Assembly: GCF_043643765.1 (NCBI RefSeq)
Contig: NZ_JBHZSP010000001.1
Coordinates: forward strand, 310,001 to 374,000
DNA length: 64,000 nt
Reading direction: 5' to 3'
Source of the DNA: Marinomonas posidonica_A
GTDB taxonomy: Bacteria > Pseudomonadota > Gammaproteobacteria > Pseudomonadales > Marinomonadaceae
The translations under genes were made by a program, and so were the position numbers. The notes under the pieces are model-generated. The model was given only the letters and a program-made list of their open reading frames with translations, ran no database searches and was not told the DNA's origin. Shown one piece after another: positions 44,792 to 53,585 of this stretch (positions are counted from its first letter, which is position 1; the number at the start of each line of letters is the position of its first letter).

Positions 44792-45127
44792 ATGACGATG
44801 CAGTGGAAATTAATGTGTGAACAGCAGGACTTGATCGAAGGCGCTGGTATCGCAGCCATGTTAGATGGTCAACAAATCGCTTTGTTTTACGTGCCAGAGG
44901 CGGAGCAGAAAGTATTTGCCATTAGTAACTGGGATCCAATCGGAAAAGCCAATGTGCTTTCCCGAGGTTTGTTGGCGAATCTAAAGGAACAGTGGACCGT
45001 AGCGAGCCCTTTGTATAAGCAGCATTATGAATTGCAATCTGGACAGTGCCTTGAGGAAGAAGGTGTCAAGGTAACAACTTGGCCAGTAAAGCTGGAAACT
45101 GGCAAGGTGTTTGTCGCTTGTCGGTGA
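44792..45127 (+). CDS. nirD: Assimilatory nitrite reductase, small subunit
   Basis: Rieske-like small subunit (111 residues) without the Fe-S cysteines and histidines, as is usual for NirD. The segments AMLDGQQIALFYVPEAEQKVFAISNWDPIGKANVLSRGLL and LETGKVFVACR are typical. It lies 2 bp after nirB and ends the nrt-nir unit. Confidence 0.95.
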   Translation: MTMQWKLMCEQQDLIEGAGIAAMLDGQQIALFYVPEAEQKVFAISNWDPIGKANVLSRGLLANLKEQWTVASPLYKQHYELQSGQCLEEEGVKVTTWPVKLETGKVFVACR

Positions 45128-45155
45128 TCCTTCATTGACCCTGAATATGATTTTT

Positions 45156-45170
45156 GCACTGGGTTGGTGC
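45156..45170 (+). promoter_or_regulatory. NtrC binding site upstream of nasA
   Basis: GCAC-N7-GTGC in TTTGCACTGGGTTGGTGCTT matches the NtrC core exactly, including flanking T bases seen at glnA. It lies about 75 bp upstream of a -24/-12 element, a normal enhancer distance. Confidence 0.7.
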
Positions 45171-45243
45171 TTTTTACGTTGAGGTTATGCTTGAGTTCGA
45201 GCTCAAATCGCTTGAATACTGATTGAATTGTGTTTGTTGTACT

Positions 45244-45259
45244 TGGCCTGTTAATTGCT
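45244..45259 (+). promoter_or_regulatory. Sigma-54 promoter of nasA
   Basis: TTGGCCTGTTAATTGCTT: GG (45245-45246) and GC (45257-45258) are 10 bases apart, with the TTGC block intact. Start would be near 45270. Confidence 0.75.
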
Positions 45260-45284
45260 TTGTTATTAGTAACTGATGCACCTT

Positions 45285-45317
45285 GAGCCAAAGTTGGTTT
45301 ACTAATAAAGCTATCAG
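45285..45317 (+). promoter_or_regulatory. ANTAR (NasT) RNA target: twin hairpins before nasA
   Basis: Two hairpins with A1/G4 six-base loops: GAGCC-AAAGTT-GGTTT (45285-45300) and CTAAT-AAAGCT-ATCAG (45302-45317, one A-C mismatch). They begin about 15 bases after the expected start and are followed 18 bases later by the terminator stem, the same layout as in the nrtA leader. Confidence 0.7.
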
Positions 45318-45335
45318 ATATTACAAAAGGCAACG

Positions 45336-45373
45336 AAGCCCAACCATTCTAGTAGAGTGGTTGGGCTTTTTTT
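45336..45373 (+). terminator. Attenuator terminator in the nasA leader
   Basis: GCCCAACCA (45338-45346) pairs with TGGTTGGGC (45358-45366) around an 11-nt loop and runs into seven T. It lies 27 bp before the nasA ATG and after the twin hairpins. Confidence 0.87.
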
Positions 45374-45400
45374 GTCTTCGAAAAAGTGAAGGATGGATAT

Positions 45401-48076
45401 ATGGCGCAGGCTTCTCAAAAAACAACATGTCCTTATTGCGGTGTCGGCTGTGGTGTGAACATGGTTTTGCCGAGTGCAGGTAAAGACCCTATTCCCCCTG
45501 TATCAGGGGATAACATGCATCCGGCAAACTTTGGTCGATTGTGTGTGAAAGGAAGTAGTTTATCGCAAACTTTGATTGATCATGACAGATTGCTCACACC
45601 AAGTATTCAGGGGCAATCCACTTCTTGGGATGAGGCGTTAAGTACTATTAGTGAAAAGATTTCTCAAGTGGTGAAAGATCATGGCCCCGATGCTTTTGCG
45701 TTTTATTTATCTGGTCAGATTTTGACTGAAGATTATTATGTGGCCAATAAGCTGGCGAAGGGGTTTATTGGTACAGCTAACGTCGACACGAATTCAAGGT
45801 TATGCATGGCGTCCGCAGTGGTGGCTTATAAGCGGGCGTTTGGGTCTGATACTGTGCCTTGTTGTTATGAAGATTTAGAGTGCTGCGATTTGCTTATTAT
45901 GGTGGGGTCTAATGCCGCTTGGACACACCCGGTTTTGTATCAGCGCATTGCGGCGGCTAAACAAAAGCGTCCTCACATGAAGGTGGTGGTGATTGACCCT
46001 CGTCAAACCGCGACCTGTGATATTGCGGATCTGCATTTAGCGATTAAGCCTGGGTCTGATGCGGCGATTTTTTCTTACCTGCTCTGTCATTCAGATAGTG
46101 TTGGCGTTGTTGATCAGACTTTTATGGCGGATTCGACATCCGGGTTTGATGAGGCCTTAAAGTGTGCTTATGCGGCAACACCAAGTGCGTCTTTTACGGC
46201 GGATTTTTGTGGTGTGCCGTTAGAAGACTTAACTTGTCTGGCGGATTGGTGGGCAGATACTGATAAGACAGTTACGTTTTATTCTCAAGGCATTAATCAG
46301 TCGTCTTCTGGCGTGGATAAATGCAATGCCATTATCAACTGTCATCTCGCAACCGGTCGGGTGGGCAAAGAAGGCGCTGGGCCTTTTTCTATTACAGGTC
46401 AGCCAAATGCCATGGGAGGACGCGAAGTCGGTGGCTTAGCCAATCAACTGGCGGCCCATATGGATTTTGCAACGCCTGGCGCACACGATTTGGTTAAGCG
46501 TTTTTGGCAGGCCCCAAACATGGCCAATGAAAATGGTCTGAAAGCGGTCGATTTATTTCAAGCCATGGAAGCAGGTAAAGTCAAAGTGGTGTGGATTATG
46601 TCGACGAATCCGATGGTGAGTTTACCCGATACCGCTCAGGTTCGACGCGCCTTGGAAAAATGTGAGTTGGTGATTGTCAGTGACTGTAAAAACAATACTG
46701 ATACGACGGCCATGGCGGACATCTTATTGCCAGCAACGGGGTGGAGTGAAAAAAATGGCACGGTGACGAATTCAGAGCGACGTATTTCTCGTCAACGAGG
46801 CTTGTTACCGGCACCGGGGGAGGCCAGACATGATTGGTGGGCAATTTGTGAAGTTGCGAAAAGACTCGGTTTCCATTCGGCGTTTAGTTACCAAGGCGCT
46901 CGTGATATTTTTGTAGAACACGCGGCATTATCAGCGTTTGAAAACGCCGGTAAAAGAGATTTCGATATTGGTCACTTTCAGTCTATGACTCAAGCAGAAT
47001 ACGATGCCTTAGTGCCGGTTCAGTGGCCTGTACCAACAGGACAGCCGGCAGGCACTAAACGGATGTTTGCGGATGGGAAATTTTTCACGACGGATCGAAA
47101 AGCGCGTTTTATTCCTATTACGCCTGTGCTTCCCCAGCATGCGAGTAATCAAGAGTGGCCTTTTGTTTTGAATACAGGGCGAGTTCGAGATCAGTGGCAT
47201 ACCATGACGAGAACAGGAAATGCGGCTTCTTTGGCTCGTCATACCAATCAACCTTATGTTGAAATTCATCCTCGTGATGTCAAAGCACTTGGGCTTCAGG
47301 ATCAAGGTTTGGCGCGTTTAGTGAGTCCTCATGGTCAGGCTATTTTAAGGGTAAAGACAAGTCGGGCGACCTCACCAGGTCAGGTATTTGCCCCGATTCA
47401 TTGGACTCAGGCTTTTGCAAATCAGTCTGTGATATCCCACTTGATACCACAAGTCGTTGATCCATTATCAGGGCAGCCTGAATCTAAGCATGCTTTGATC
47501 CGACTGGAAGCCATACATAATCCTATGTTTGGTTCCATTTTATCAACACAGGCGTTGGACTTATCGGCGTTTTTATATTGGTGTCGTATTCCGTCTGAGC
47601 ATGGTTTTTACTACGAAGTGGCCTTGTCTAGTGCGGCCGAAGTAGAGCAAACCGTACGAGATTTAAAACAGCAAACGGGCTTATCAGAACATTGGATGAC
47701 GTATCAAAACCCACTGTCAGGGCAATCGAGAATGGCTTGCTTGCGAGAGAATCAATTGGCTTTGTTGTTGTATTGGCATGACCAACCGCAGCAATTCAAT
47801 GTGGATTGGTTGGTGTCCAAGTTGGCGCCTGATTGTCCTGTTCTGGAGCCGGAAAGGCTAGCTATCTTGGCGGGGAGCTTGGCTCAAGCGGAAGATAAGG
47901 GCGAAATCATTTGTTCCTGTTTTCAAGTGGGTAGTAAACAAATTCAACAGGCGGTGGCAGACGGTGTTCGTTCTGTCGCTGAGTTGGGGGTGCGATTAAA
48001 ATGTGGCACTAATTGTGGTTCTTGTGTGCCAGAGTTGAAACCGTTTATGCCAATACAAGTGGAGCAAAGCGCATGA
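45401..48076 (+). CDS. nasA: Assimilatory nitrate reductase, catalytic subunit
   Basis: Molybdoenzyme reducing nitrate to nitrite in the cytosol. Residues about 9-55 carry a 4Fe-4S site (CPYCGVGCGV and a later RLCVKG), then the bis-MGD domain (STNPMVSLPD, GQPNAMGGREVGGL) and a molybdopterin dinucleotide-binding domain (VLNTGRVRDQWHTMTRTG). The C terminus (about 815-891) is a BFD-like 2Fe-2S domain, ICSCFQVGSKQIQQAV and CGTNCGSCVPEL, which probably takes electrons from the NasC-like flavoprotein. I use ATG 45401 after AAGGA, not the GTG 15 bp earlier. It overlaps the next gene by 4 bp (ATGA). Confidence 0.96.
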   Translation: MAQASQKTTCPYCGVGCGVNMVLPSAGKDPIPPVSGDNMHPANFGRLCVKGSSLSQTLIDHDRLLTPSIQGQSTSWDEALSTISEKISQVVKDHGPDAFAFYLSGQILTEDYYVANKLAKGFIGTANVDTNSRLCMASAVVAYKRAFGSDTVPCCYEDLECCDLLIMVGSNAAWTHPVLYQRIAAAKQKRPHMKVVVIDPRQTATCDIADLHLAIKPGSDAAIFSYLLCHSDSVGVVDQTFMADSTSGFDEALKCAYAATPSASFTADFCGVPLEDLTCLADWWADTDKTVTFYSQGINQSSSGVDKCNAIINCHLATGRVGKEGAGPFSITGQPNAMGGREVGGLANQLAAHMDFATPGAHDLVKRFWQAPNMANENGLKAVDLFQAMEAGKVKVVWIMSTNPMVSLPDTAQVRRALEKCELVIVSDCKNNTDTTAMADILLPATGWSEKNGTVTNSERRISRQRGLLPAPGEARHDWWAICEVAKRLGFHSAFSYQGARDIFVEHAALSAFENAGKRDFDIGHFQSMTQAEYDALVPVQWPVPTGQPAGTKRMFADGKFFTTDRKARFIPITPVLPQHASNQEWPFVLNTGRVRDQWHTMTRTGNAASLARHTNQPYVEIHPRDVKALGLQDQGLARLVSPHGQAILRVKTSRATSPGQVFAPIHWTQAFANQSVISHLIPQVVDPLSGQPESKHALIRLEAIHNPMFGSILSTQALDLSAFLYWCRIPSEHGFYYEVALSSAAEVEQTVRDLKQQTGLSEHWMTYQNPLSGQSRMACLRENQLALLLYWHDQPQQFNVDWLVSKLAPDCPVLEPERLAILAGSLAQAEDKGEIICSCFQVGSKQIQQAVADGVRSVAELGVRLKCGTNCGSCVPELKPFMPIQVEQSA

Positions 48077-49071
48077 GTGATGCATTTAAACCATTTATTC
48101 AGGTGCTTGGGCGAGGTAAGAAAGGCGCTCGAAGCCTTACTTCGGAAGAAGCCGAACAGGCAATGACTCTTATGCTGAATGATCAAGTTGCCGCTGAACA
48201 ATCGGGGGCTTTTTGGATGTTAATTCGCATTCGAGAAGAAACGGTTGAAGAAACTGTGGGGTTTACACGAGCCACTCGCTGCTTCTTACGAGAAAACAAT
48301 TCATCGGTGCAGAAAGTCGAGCTCGATTGGCCAGCTTATGCCGGTAAGCGTAATGAGTTACCTTGGTTTTTGTTGTCAGCGCTGGCCTTAGCGAATGCGG
48401 GTGTTCGCATTGTCATGCATGGTCACGCGTTTGAGGGGGAAGAGCGAATTTATGTCAATCAAGCATTAAGTGCGTTGGGTCTTAATGTGTGTTCTTCGGT
48501 GGATGAGGTCAATCAATGCCTTAATGAGCAAGCGTTTGCTTACATTGATTTGATAAACATACACCCTATGCTAGGGAAAATGATGAATTTGAAATACCAA
48601 TTAGGATTACGTTCACCGGTGAACACAGTAGTTCGAATGATGAATCCATTTTTTGCTCCCCATAGTCTACATGGGGTGTTCCATCGTGGTTACGATGCGT
48701 TGCACCTAGCGGCTTGCGAACAGCTTCAGGATCCTTCCGTCTTAGTGTTTCGTGGTGGTAATGGAGAGGCGGAAGTGAACCCTGAGCGAGAAGTGACATT
48801 GGGAAAATGGCAGAATAATCAAGCGAGCTGGACAGTGTGGCCCAAAGCTGAGCAGCGTTATAAGCGACTTAAGAACAACCTTGATGTCTCTCGTTTGAGG
48901 GATCATTGGTTAGGTGAGACGATTGACCCATTTGGTGAGCAAGCGGTGCGTCAAACGCTGGCGGCGGTTATTGGTTTATTGTACAAATTGGACTCGCATA
49001 AAGCTTGTTTGGCATTAGCGGATGAAATTTGGTCTAATCGATGTCTACCCTGGCTGAAAAAAGATAATTAA
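48073..49071 (+). CDS. TrpD2/YbiB-like glycosyltransferase-family protein
   Basis: A 332-residue homologue of anthranilate phosphoribosyltransferase that belongs to the TrpD2/YbiB branch. Segments: RSLTSEEAEQAMTLMLNDQVAAEQSGAFWMLIRIREET (N-terminal helical domain), the altered nucleotide loop VRIVMHGHAFEGEERIYVNQ and RSPVNTVVRMMNPFFAPHSLHGVFHRGYDALHLAA. YbiB proteins lack TrpD activity and bind nucleic acid; the function is unknown. The start lies in the nasA stop (ATGA), so the two are translationally coupled. Confidence 0.85.
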   Translation: MSDAFKPFIQVLGRGKKGARSLTSEEAEQAMTLMLNDQVAAEQSGAFWMLIRIREETVEETVGFTRATRCFLRENNSSVQKVELDWPAYAGKRNELPWFLLSALALANAGVRIVMHGHAFEGEERIYVNQALSALGLNVCSSVDEVNQCLNEQAFAYIDLINIHPMLGKMMNLKYQLGLRSPVNTVVRMMNPFFAPHSLHGVFHRGYDALHLAACEQLQDPSVLVFRGGNGEAEVNPEREVTLGKWQNNQASWTVWPKAEQRYKRLKNNLDVSRLRDHWLGETIDPFGEQAVRQTLAAVIGLLYKLDSHKACLALADEIWSNRCLPWLKKDN

Positions 49072-49074
49072 AGC

Positions 49075-49659
49075 ATGGAAATAACATCGATAACTGGTGC
49101 TGTCTTAGCGGGCGGTAAAGGGGAGCGCGTATCTGGGCAGGATAAAGGCTTACTTTTGTTTCGTAATGAACCAATGGCGGTGCATGTGATTCGAGCCTTA
49201 CAGCCTTCGGTCGATCGAATGCTGATCAATGCCAATCGGCATATGGCAGAATACCAAGGCATGGGTTATGAATTGTACTCGGATGCTGAATCGGTTTCTG
49301 ACAAAGGGCCGTTGGCTGGTCTTTACTCCTGCTTAGCGGTATCAAAAAGTTCGCACCTTATGATATCACCATGTGATACGCCTTTAATTACTGGGTTAGT
49401 GTTCCAGACTTTGCGAGAGGCTGCAAAGTCTGCACCGGATAAAATTCACTATCTGCAGGACGATAAAGGTCGTCATCCATTGCATGCGATTATGCCTGTG
49501 GCATCAAGCCTATTTGCTTTAGATGTATTTTTGAGCCAACAGGATAGGTTGGCTGTTATGGCATTCTATGAGTCATTTGGTTGCCAGTCTGTCCGTGTTG
49601 ACACAGGTGACACATTGAGGAACTTCAATACGTGGGCCGACTTAAAGGCGTTTGAATGA
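49075..49659 (+). CDS. mobA: Molybdenum cofactor guanylyltransferase
   Basis: Attaches GMP to molybdopterin, making the guanine dinucleotide cofactor that NasA needs. The nucleotide-binding motif reads LAGGKGERVSGQDKGLLLF at about residues 11-29 and the metal/phosphate site is ISPCDTPLI. At 194 residues the length is usual. It is 3 bp after the TrpD2-like gene, so it belongs to the nasA operon. Its 3' end overlaps the converging DUF3108 gene by 18 bp. Confidence 0.93.
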   Translation: MEITSITGAVLAGGKGERVSGQDKGLLLFRNEPMAVHVIRALQPSVDRMLINANRHMAEYQGMGYELYSDAESVSDKGPLAGLYSCLAVSKSSHLMISPCDTPLITGLVFQTLREAAKSAPDKIHYLQDDKGRHPLHAIMPVASSLFALDVFLSQQDRLAVMAFYESFGCQSVRVDTGDTLRNFNTWADLKAFE

Positions 49660-50361
49660 GTCTATATCAAGGTGATACGACTCACCATCTTCTTTGTGTT
49701 CTAGTTTGACAAGCAAATAATCCAGCTTAGGTACAAACCAAAAAGAGGTTTGCTTTACCTTGCTTAAATTGTCGGTTCGAATCATTTTGATAGCAGATAA
49801 ACGACCGAGTTTGGTATTTATGGTTTCCATCTTTTCGCGTTTAAATTGCCAATTTTTAATGTAGCCACCGTCCGCGATAAGATAATCAAACTCATTTTTT
49901 CCTTGTTTTAAATCCTGTCGAATTTGCAGTTGGATCGACAACTTGTCTAGAGTGTTCGGATGAATGGATAGATTCCACGGTTTTTCTTTCACATCGTTGC
50001 GGACCAGCTGTTTTTTCCAGTCAAAAGTCAGAGTGGCTTTGCGAGTTTTACCCAGTACCTTACTTTTGTATTGATATTTGGTTGGAATAATTTGATGGTC
50101 TTTAACGTAAAACTGCGAACTTTCATTGAGAGAAGCAATGAGGCTGTCTGCTGAAAAGGCAAACTTCCACATATCACCTGATTGTTTAGACAGCGTCTGC
50201 TTGCCTTCCACTTTTAGGCTGATGCCTTTTTTCCAAACCGTACTGTAGACGGCTGAGTAGGCCTCTAGAAAAGCGTCTTTCTTTGGCGTGGCGGAGTAAG
50301 AAAACATAGGGATGAACATAAAAGTGGCAATAAACCAGATTGATATTTTATGAATCCCCAT
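49642..50361 (-). CDS. DUF3108 family periplasmic protein
   Basis: A 239-residue protein with a signal peptide (about 1-23, ending SYSA) and the DUF3108 core, a predominantly beta-strand domain: AYSAVYSTVWKKGISLKVEG, WKFAFSADSLIASLNESSQFYV and FWFVPKLDYLLVKLEHKEDGESYHLDI. The function is not established. It follows purN by 13 bp on the minus strand, a common arrangement with purMN, and its 3' end overlaps mobA by 18 bp. Confidence 0.85.
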   Translation of the reverse strand: MGIHKISIWFIATFMFIPMFSYSATPKKDAFLEAYSAVYSTVWKKGISLKVEGKQTLSKQSGDMWKFAFSADSLIASLNESSQFYVKDHQIIPTKYQYKSKVLGKTRKATLTFDWKKQLVRNDVKEKPWNLSIHPNTLDKLSIQLQIRQDLKQGKNEFDYLIADGGYIKNWQFKREKMETINTKLGRLSAIKMIRTDNLSKVKQTSFWFVPKLDYLLVKLEHKEDGESYHLDIDSFKRL

Positions 50362-50374
50362 GCTTTCTCCTTTT

Positions 50375-51028
50375 TTAGGCTAGGCCTGAATGGTAAAGAA
50401 TGCCGGTCTCCGCAAGAGGGGCATCATCCAAATACGCTGTACCGTGTTTCAATGTCAATCGACTTTCGCTAAACCATTTCACCGCCAGTGGGTAAATGAC
50501 ATGCTCAAGTGCATGCACTTTACTGGCGAGACTGCTTGCGGTTTCATCTGCCTCTATCATTGTGCTGGCTTGCAATATTACAGCGCCAGCGTCCAGTTCT
50601 GAGCTGACAAAGTGCACAGAAACACCGTGTTCTTGTTCCTTGGCATCAATGGCTCTTTGGTGTGTATCCAAGCCTTTGAATTTTGGCAGTAAAGACGGAT
50701 GTATATTAAGCATTCTACCTTCATAATGTTGCGTGAAGGTTTCAGTTAATATCCGCATAAAGCCAGCCAATACCACTAACTTAGGTTGATACTGATCGAT
50801 TGTTTTTTGCAGTTCTTCATCAAATGCTTCGCGACTGGTGAACGCCTTATGGTCTAGAGCGTGGGTTGGAATGCCCGCTTTTTTCGCTCTTTCTAATCCA
50901 AAGGCATCGGCTTTGTTGCTGATCACGGCTTTAATGTCGATGTTCAGTTTTCCTTGCAAGCTTTGATCAATCAAGGCTTGCAAGTTACTGCCACTGCCTG
51001 AAATCAAGACAATGACTGGAAAACTCAT
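50375..51028 (-). CDS. purN: Phosphoribosylglycinamide formyltransferase
   Basis: Transfers a formyl group from 10-formyl-THF to GAR in purine synthesis. N-terminal nucleotide site SGSGSNLQALID, active-site NIHPSLLPKFKGLDTHQRAI with the catalytic Asn and His, and HFVSSELDAGAVI with the Asp. At 217 residues the length is normal. Its ATG overlaps the purM stop by 4 bp. Confidence 0.97.
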   Translation of the reverse strand: MSFPVIVLISGSGSNLQALIDQSLQGKLNIDIKAVISNKADAFGLERAKKAGIPTHALDHKAFTSREAFDEELQKTIDQYQPKLVVLAGFMRILTETFTQHYEGRMLNIHPSLLPKFKGLDTHQRAIDAKEQEHGVSVHFVSSELDAGAVILQASTMIEADETASSLASKVHALEHVIYPLAVKWFSESRLTLKHGTAYLDDAPLAETGILYHSGLA

Positions 51029-52083
51029 GCGTTAGACTCTAGATCGGAAATCAGCACCTCTTTGCCACCGTTGCGTGGGCAGATTTCACCAATGATCCAA
51101 GCTTGTTCGCCTTCTGCTTGAAGAAGGTTTAATGCTTCTTCTGCTTTGTCTGCATTGATACACAGTACCATGCCGACACCACAGTTTAGAACACGGTACA
51201 TTTCTTCTTGCTCGACATTTCCTTGTTCTTGAAGCCAATCAAACACGGCCGGACGTTTCCAGCTATTGGCATCAATTTTCGCTGCCGCCTCTTCAGGTAA
51301 AACGCGAGGAATGTTTTCCAGCAACCCGCCACCAGTAATGTGTGCAAGGGCATTAACCTGAATACTTTCCATTAACTTAAGAATGGATTTTACGTAAATG
51401 CGTGTTGGTGCCATAAGGGCATCTTTCAGTGCGACGCCGTCGATGTCGGTGTTTAGGTCTGCTTGGCTGACTTCTAAAATTTTACGGATCAAAGAGTAAC
51501 CGTTTGAGTGTGGACCAGACGAACCAAGTGCAATCAGTTTGTCTCCGGCTTTGACTTGGCTGCCGTCGATGACATCATCTTCTTCTGCAACACCGACACA
51601 AAAGCCTGCTAAATCGTAATCACCATCATGGTACATGCCAGGCATTTCTGCAGTTTCACCACCGACTAGTGCACAGCCTGCTTGTAAGCAGCCTTCGCCA
51701 ATACCTGTCACGACGTTAGCTGCGACATCGATATCCAATTTTCCAGTCGCGTAGTAATCAAGGAAAAGCAATGGTTCAGCACCCGCTACCACTAGATCAT
51801 TAACACACATAGCCACAAGGTCAATGCCAATGGTGTCATGTTGATTTAGATCCATTGCAAGGCGTAGTTTAGTGCCCACGCCGTCTGTGCCAGAGACCAA
51901 GACTGGCTTTTTGTACTTGGTTGGTAAACGGGTAAGAGCCCCGAATCCACCTAAACCACCCATTACCTCTGGGCGGCGAGTCTTTTTGCTGACGCCTTTA
52001 ATGCGTTCAACAAGTTGGTTGCCAGCGTTAATGTCTACGCCTGCGTCTTTATAACTAATCGATGGTTTGTCCGACTTGGTCAT
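51025..52083 (-). CDS. purM: Phosphoribosylformylglycinamidine cyclo-ligase
   Basis: Closes the imidazole ring of AIR with ATP. Family segments: SYKDAGVDINAGNQLVERIK at the start, VSGTDGVGTKLRLAMD, GIDLVAMCVNDLVVAGAEPLLFLDYYA, and the C-terminal MYRVLNCGVGMVL. At 352 residues the length is normal. It heads the purMN unit and is divergent from the DUF2066 gene. Confidence 0.97.
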   Translation of the reverse strand: MTKSDKPSISYKDAGVDINAGNQLVERIKGVSKKTRRPEVMGGLGGFGALTRLPTKYKKPVLVSGTDGVGTKLRLAMDLNQHDTIGIDLVAMCVNDLVVAGAEPLLFLDYYATGKLDIDVAANVVTGIGEGCLQAGCALVGGETAEMPGMYHDGDYDLAGFCVGVAEEDDVIDGSQVKAGDKLIALGSSGPHSNGYSLIRKILEVSQADLNTDIDGVALKDALMAPTRIYVKSILKLMESIQVNALAHITGGGLLENIPRVLPEEAAAKIDANSWKRPAVFDWLQEQGNVEQEEMYRVLNCGVGMVLCINADKAEEALNLLQAEGEQAWIIGEICPRNGGKEVLISDLESNA

Positions 52084-52200
52084 TGCCTATGCCTTATCAT
52101 GGTACGAGGAAAAAAAAGCATTTTACCATAGTGACACATTAGGGCTATGGTTCTTTGCGATTAAGACAGTAGAATAGACAAAATAAACGAAGGAAGGGCT

Positions 52201-53286
52201 ATGAATTCTCGTATATTTTTTTTATTAATGGTTTTTTGGTTCACATCGTCAGCGCAGGCGGTCAATGTGAAAGGGCTGTACAGTGCTGAAATTAATTTGC
52301 CTGTGACGCAATCGGAAGCAAATATGCTGAACCAAGCGTTCAGATTAGCGGCTGAGCAAGTGTTGATAAAAGTGTCTGGCAATAAAGAGGCGATCATCGG
52401 CGATTTATTGAGCCAAGCACGAAAACAATCGGCGGGTTGGGTGGCGCAGCATTCTGTGGCCTCATTAAGTGAGTTGTTACCAAGTGATGATGGTTTGGTT
52501 CCAGGCAAGCAAATTAGGGTGACTTTTTATCCCGAATCAATTGACCGCTTCTTATCACAAAATGGTTTACCAGTGTGGGGAAGTAACCGGCCTTCGGTGT
52601 TGGTTTGGTTAGCCAGTGAAAATAATGGCATTAGACGGTTGTCTGGTTCGAATGCTCCGTCGCAGATTTTAAATGACTTTGCGCGGGCAAGTAGTTTAGT
52701 TGGCGTGCCCATTTATGCTCCGCTCATTGATCAAGTCGATCAAAATAATATTACCGCAGCGGACGTTTGGGGGTTCTTTGAAGATACCATTGCCAATGCC
52801 AGTCAACGTTATCAAACGGATGCGGTGGCCGCATTGAGAGTAAGTAATTATGCTGGTCACATTGGTGGCAGTTTGATGGTCATGCAAAAAACAGGCGAAA
52901 CGGACCGATTTGTACTGACCGGAGATGATTTGGAGAGCTTATTGGATCAAGCTAGCGCCAAGTTGGCAAATGTGTTTGCCTCTCGTTATGCATCTGTTAG
53001 AAATAGCGGCTCAGCCAGTCGTTTAAATATTCAGATTGGTGGTGTGAACAATTATTCTTCTATGGCAAAAGTTCAGGCGTATCTCGAAAGTATTGGTGTT
53101 GTTCGTGAGGTGAGTTTAGTGCAAGTGAAGGGTGAGCAAGTTGAGTATAGTGTTGAGATTGATGGTGATAAGCAAAAATTATTTAACTCCATTTCATTGA
53201 GTCGTTTGTTAATAGAAGCGCCACTAAATGCCCTTGACCCTGATGCCAATCGAGTCGTTTCTTATTTATACAGTGGGGTGAATTAA
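52201..53286 (+). CDS. DUF2066 family exported protein
   Basis: A 361-residue protein with a signal peptide cut after SAQA (about residue 20). The N-terminal DUF2066 domain is seen in VKGLYSAEINLPVTQSEANMLNQAFRLAAEQVLIKVSGN; the rest is mixed alpha/beta. DUF2066 genes typically lie divergently from purM, as here, but the function is not known. ATG follows AAGGAAGGG. Confidence 0.85.
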   Translation: MNSRIFFLLMVFWFTSSAQAVNVKGLYSAEINLPVTQSEANMLNQAFRLAAEQVLIKVSGNKEAIIGDLLSQARKQSAGWVAQHSVASLSELLPSDDGLVPGKQIRVTFYPESIDRFLSQNGLPVWGSNRPSVLVWLASENNGIRRLSGSNAPSQILNDFARASSLVGVPIYAPLIDQVDQNNITAADVWGFFEDTIANASQRYQTDAVAALRVSNYAGHIGGSLMVMQKTGETDRFVLTGDDLESLLDQASAKLANVFASRYASVRNSGSASRLNIQIGGVNNYSSMAKVQAYLESIGVVREVSLVQVKGEQVEYSVEIDGDKQKLFNSISLSRLLIEAPLNALDPDANRVVSYLYSGVN

Positions 53287-53516
53287 TGTCAGATATTCCT
53301 GCAGAGCAAGTGGTTGCTCGTGATTTCTATGCGCGTTCTGCAGAGGAACAGCAAGATTTTTTAACACAGACTTGGTGTAATCAGTGTCAAGATATTGATC
53401 TTGGTATGGTTGAGCCTCAAGAATTTGAAGCACAGGGACGCGTTTGGATTGAAGGTAAGTGTGCGAAATGTGGTGAAAAAACCGTCACAGAAATCGTTGA
53501 AGAAGATGATGAATAA
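53286..53516 (+). CDS. Small zinc-ribbon-like protein
   Basis: A 76-residue acidic protein with two CxxC pairs, CNQC (about 30-33) and CAKC (about 60-63), fitting a single zinc ribbon. It has no signal peptide. I do not recognise a named family. Its ATG overlaps the last base of the DUF2066 gene, so it is coupled to it. A terminator follows 24 bp later. Confidence 0.72.
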   Translation: MSDIPAEQVVARDFYARSAEEQQDFLTQTWCNQCQDIDLGMVEPQEFEAQGRVWIEGKCAKCGEKTVTEIVEEDDE

Positions 53517-53540
53517 TTTTTGATACGGTTCCGTATTAGA

Positions 53541-53577
53541 CACAAAAAAACGCGTCTCTTGGACGCGTTTTTTTGTG
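53541..53577. terminator. Bidirectional terminator between the zinc-ribbon gene and gltA
   Basis: CACAAAAAAACGCGTC and GACGCGTTTTTTTGTG form a nearly perfect inverted repeat with a short loop; T runs lie on both strands. It serves the zinc-ribbon gene and the convergent gltA. Confidence 0.9.
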
Positions 53578-53585
53578 CGATAAGA

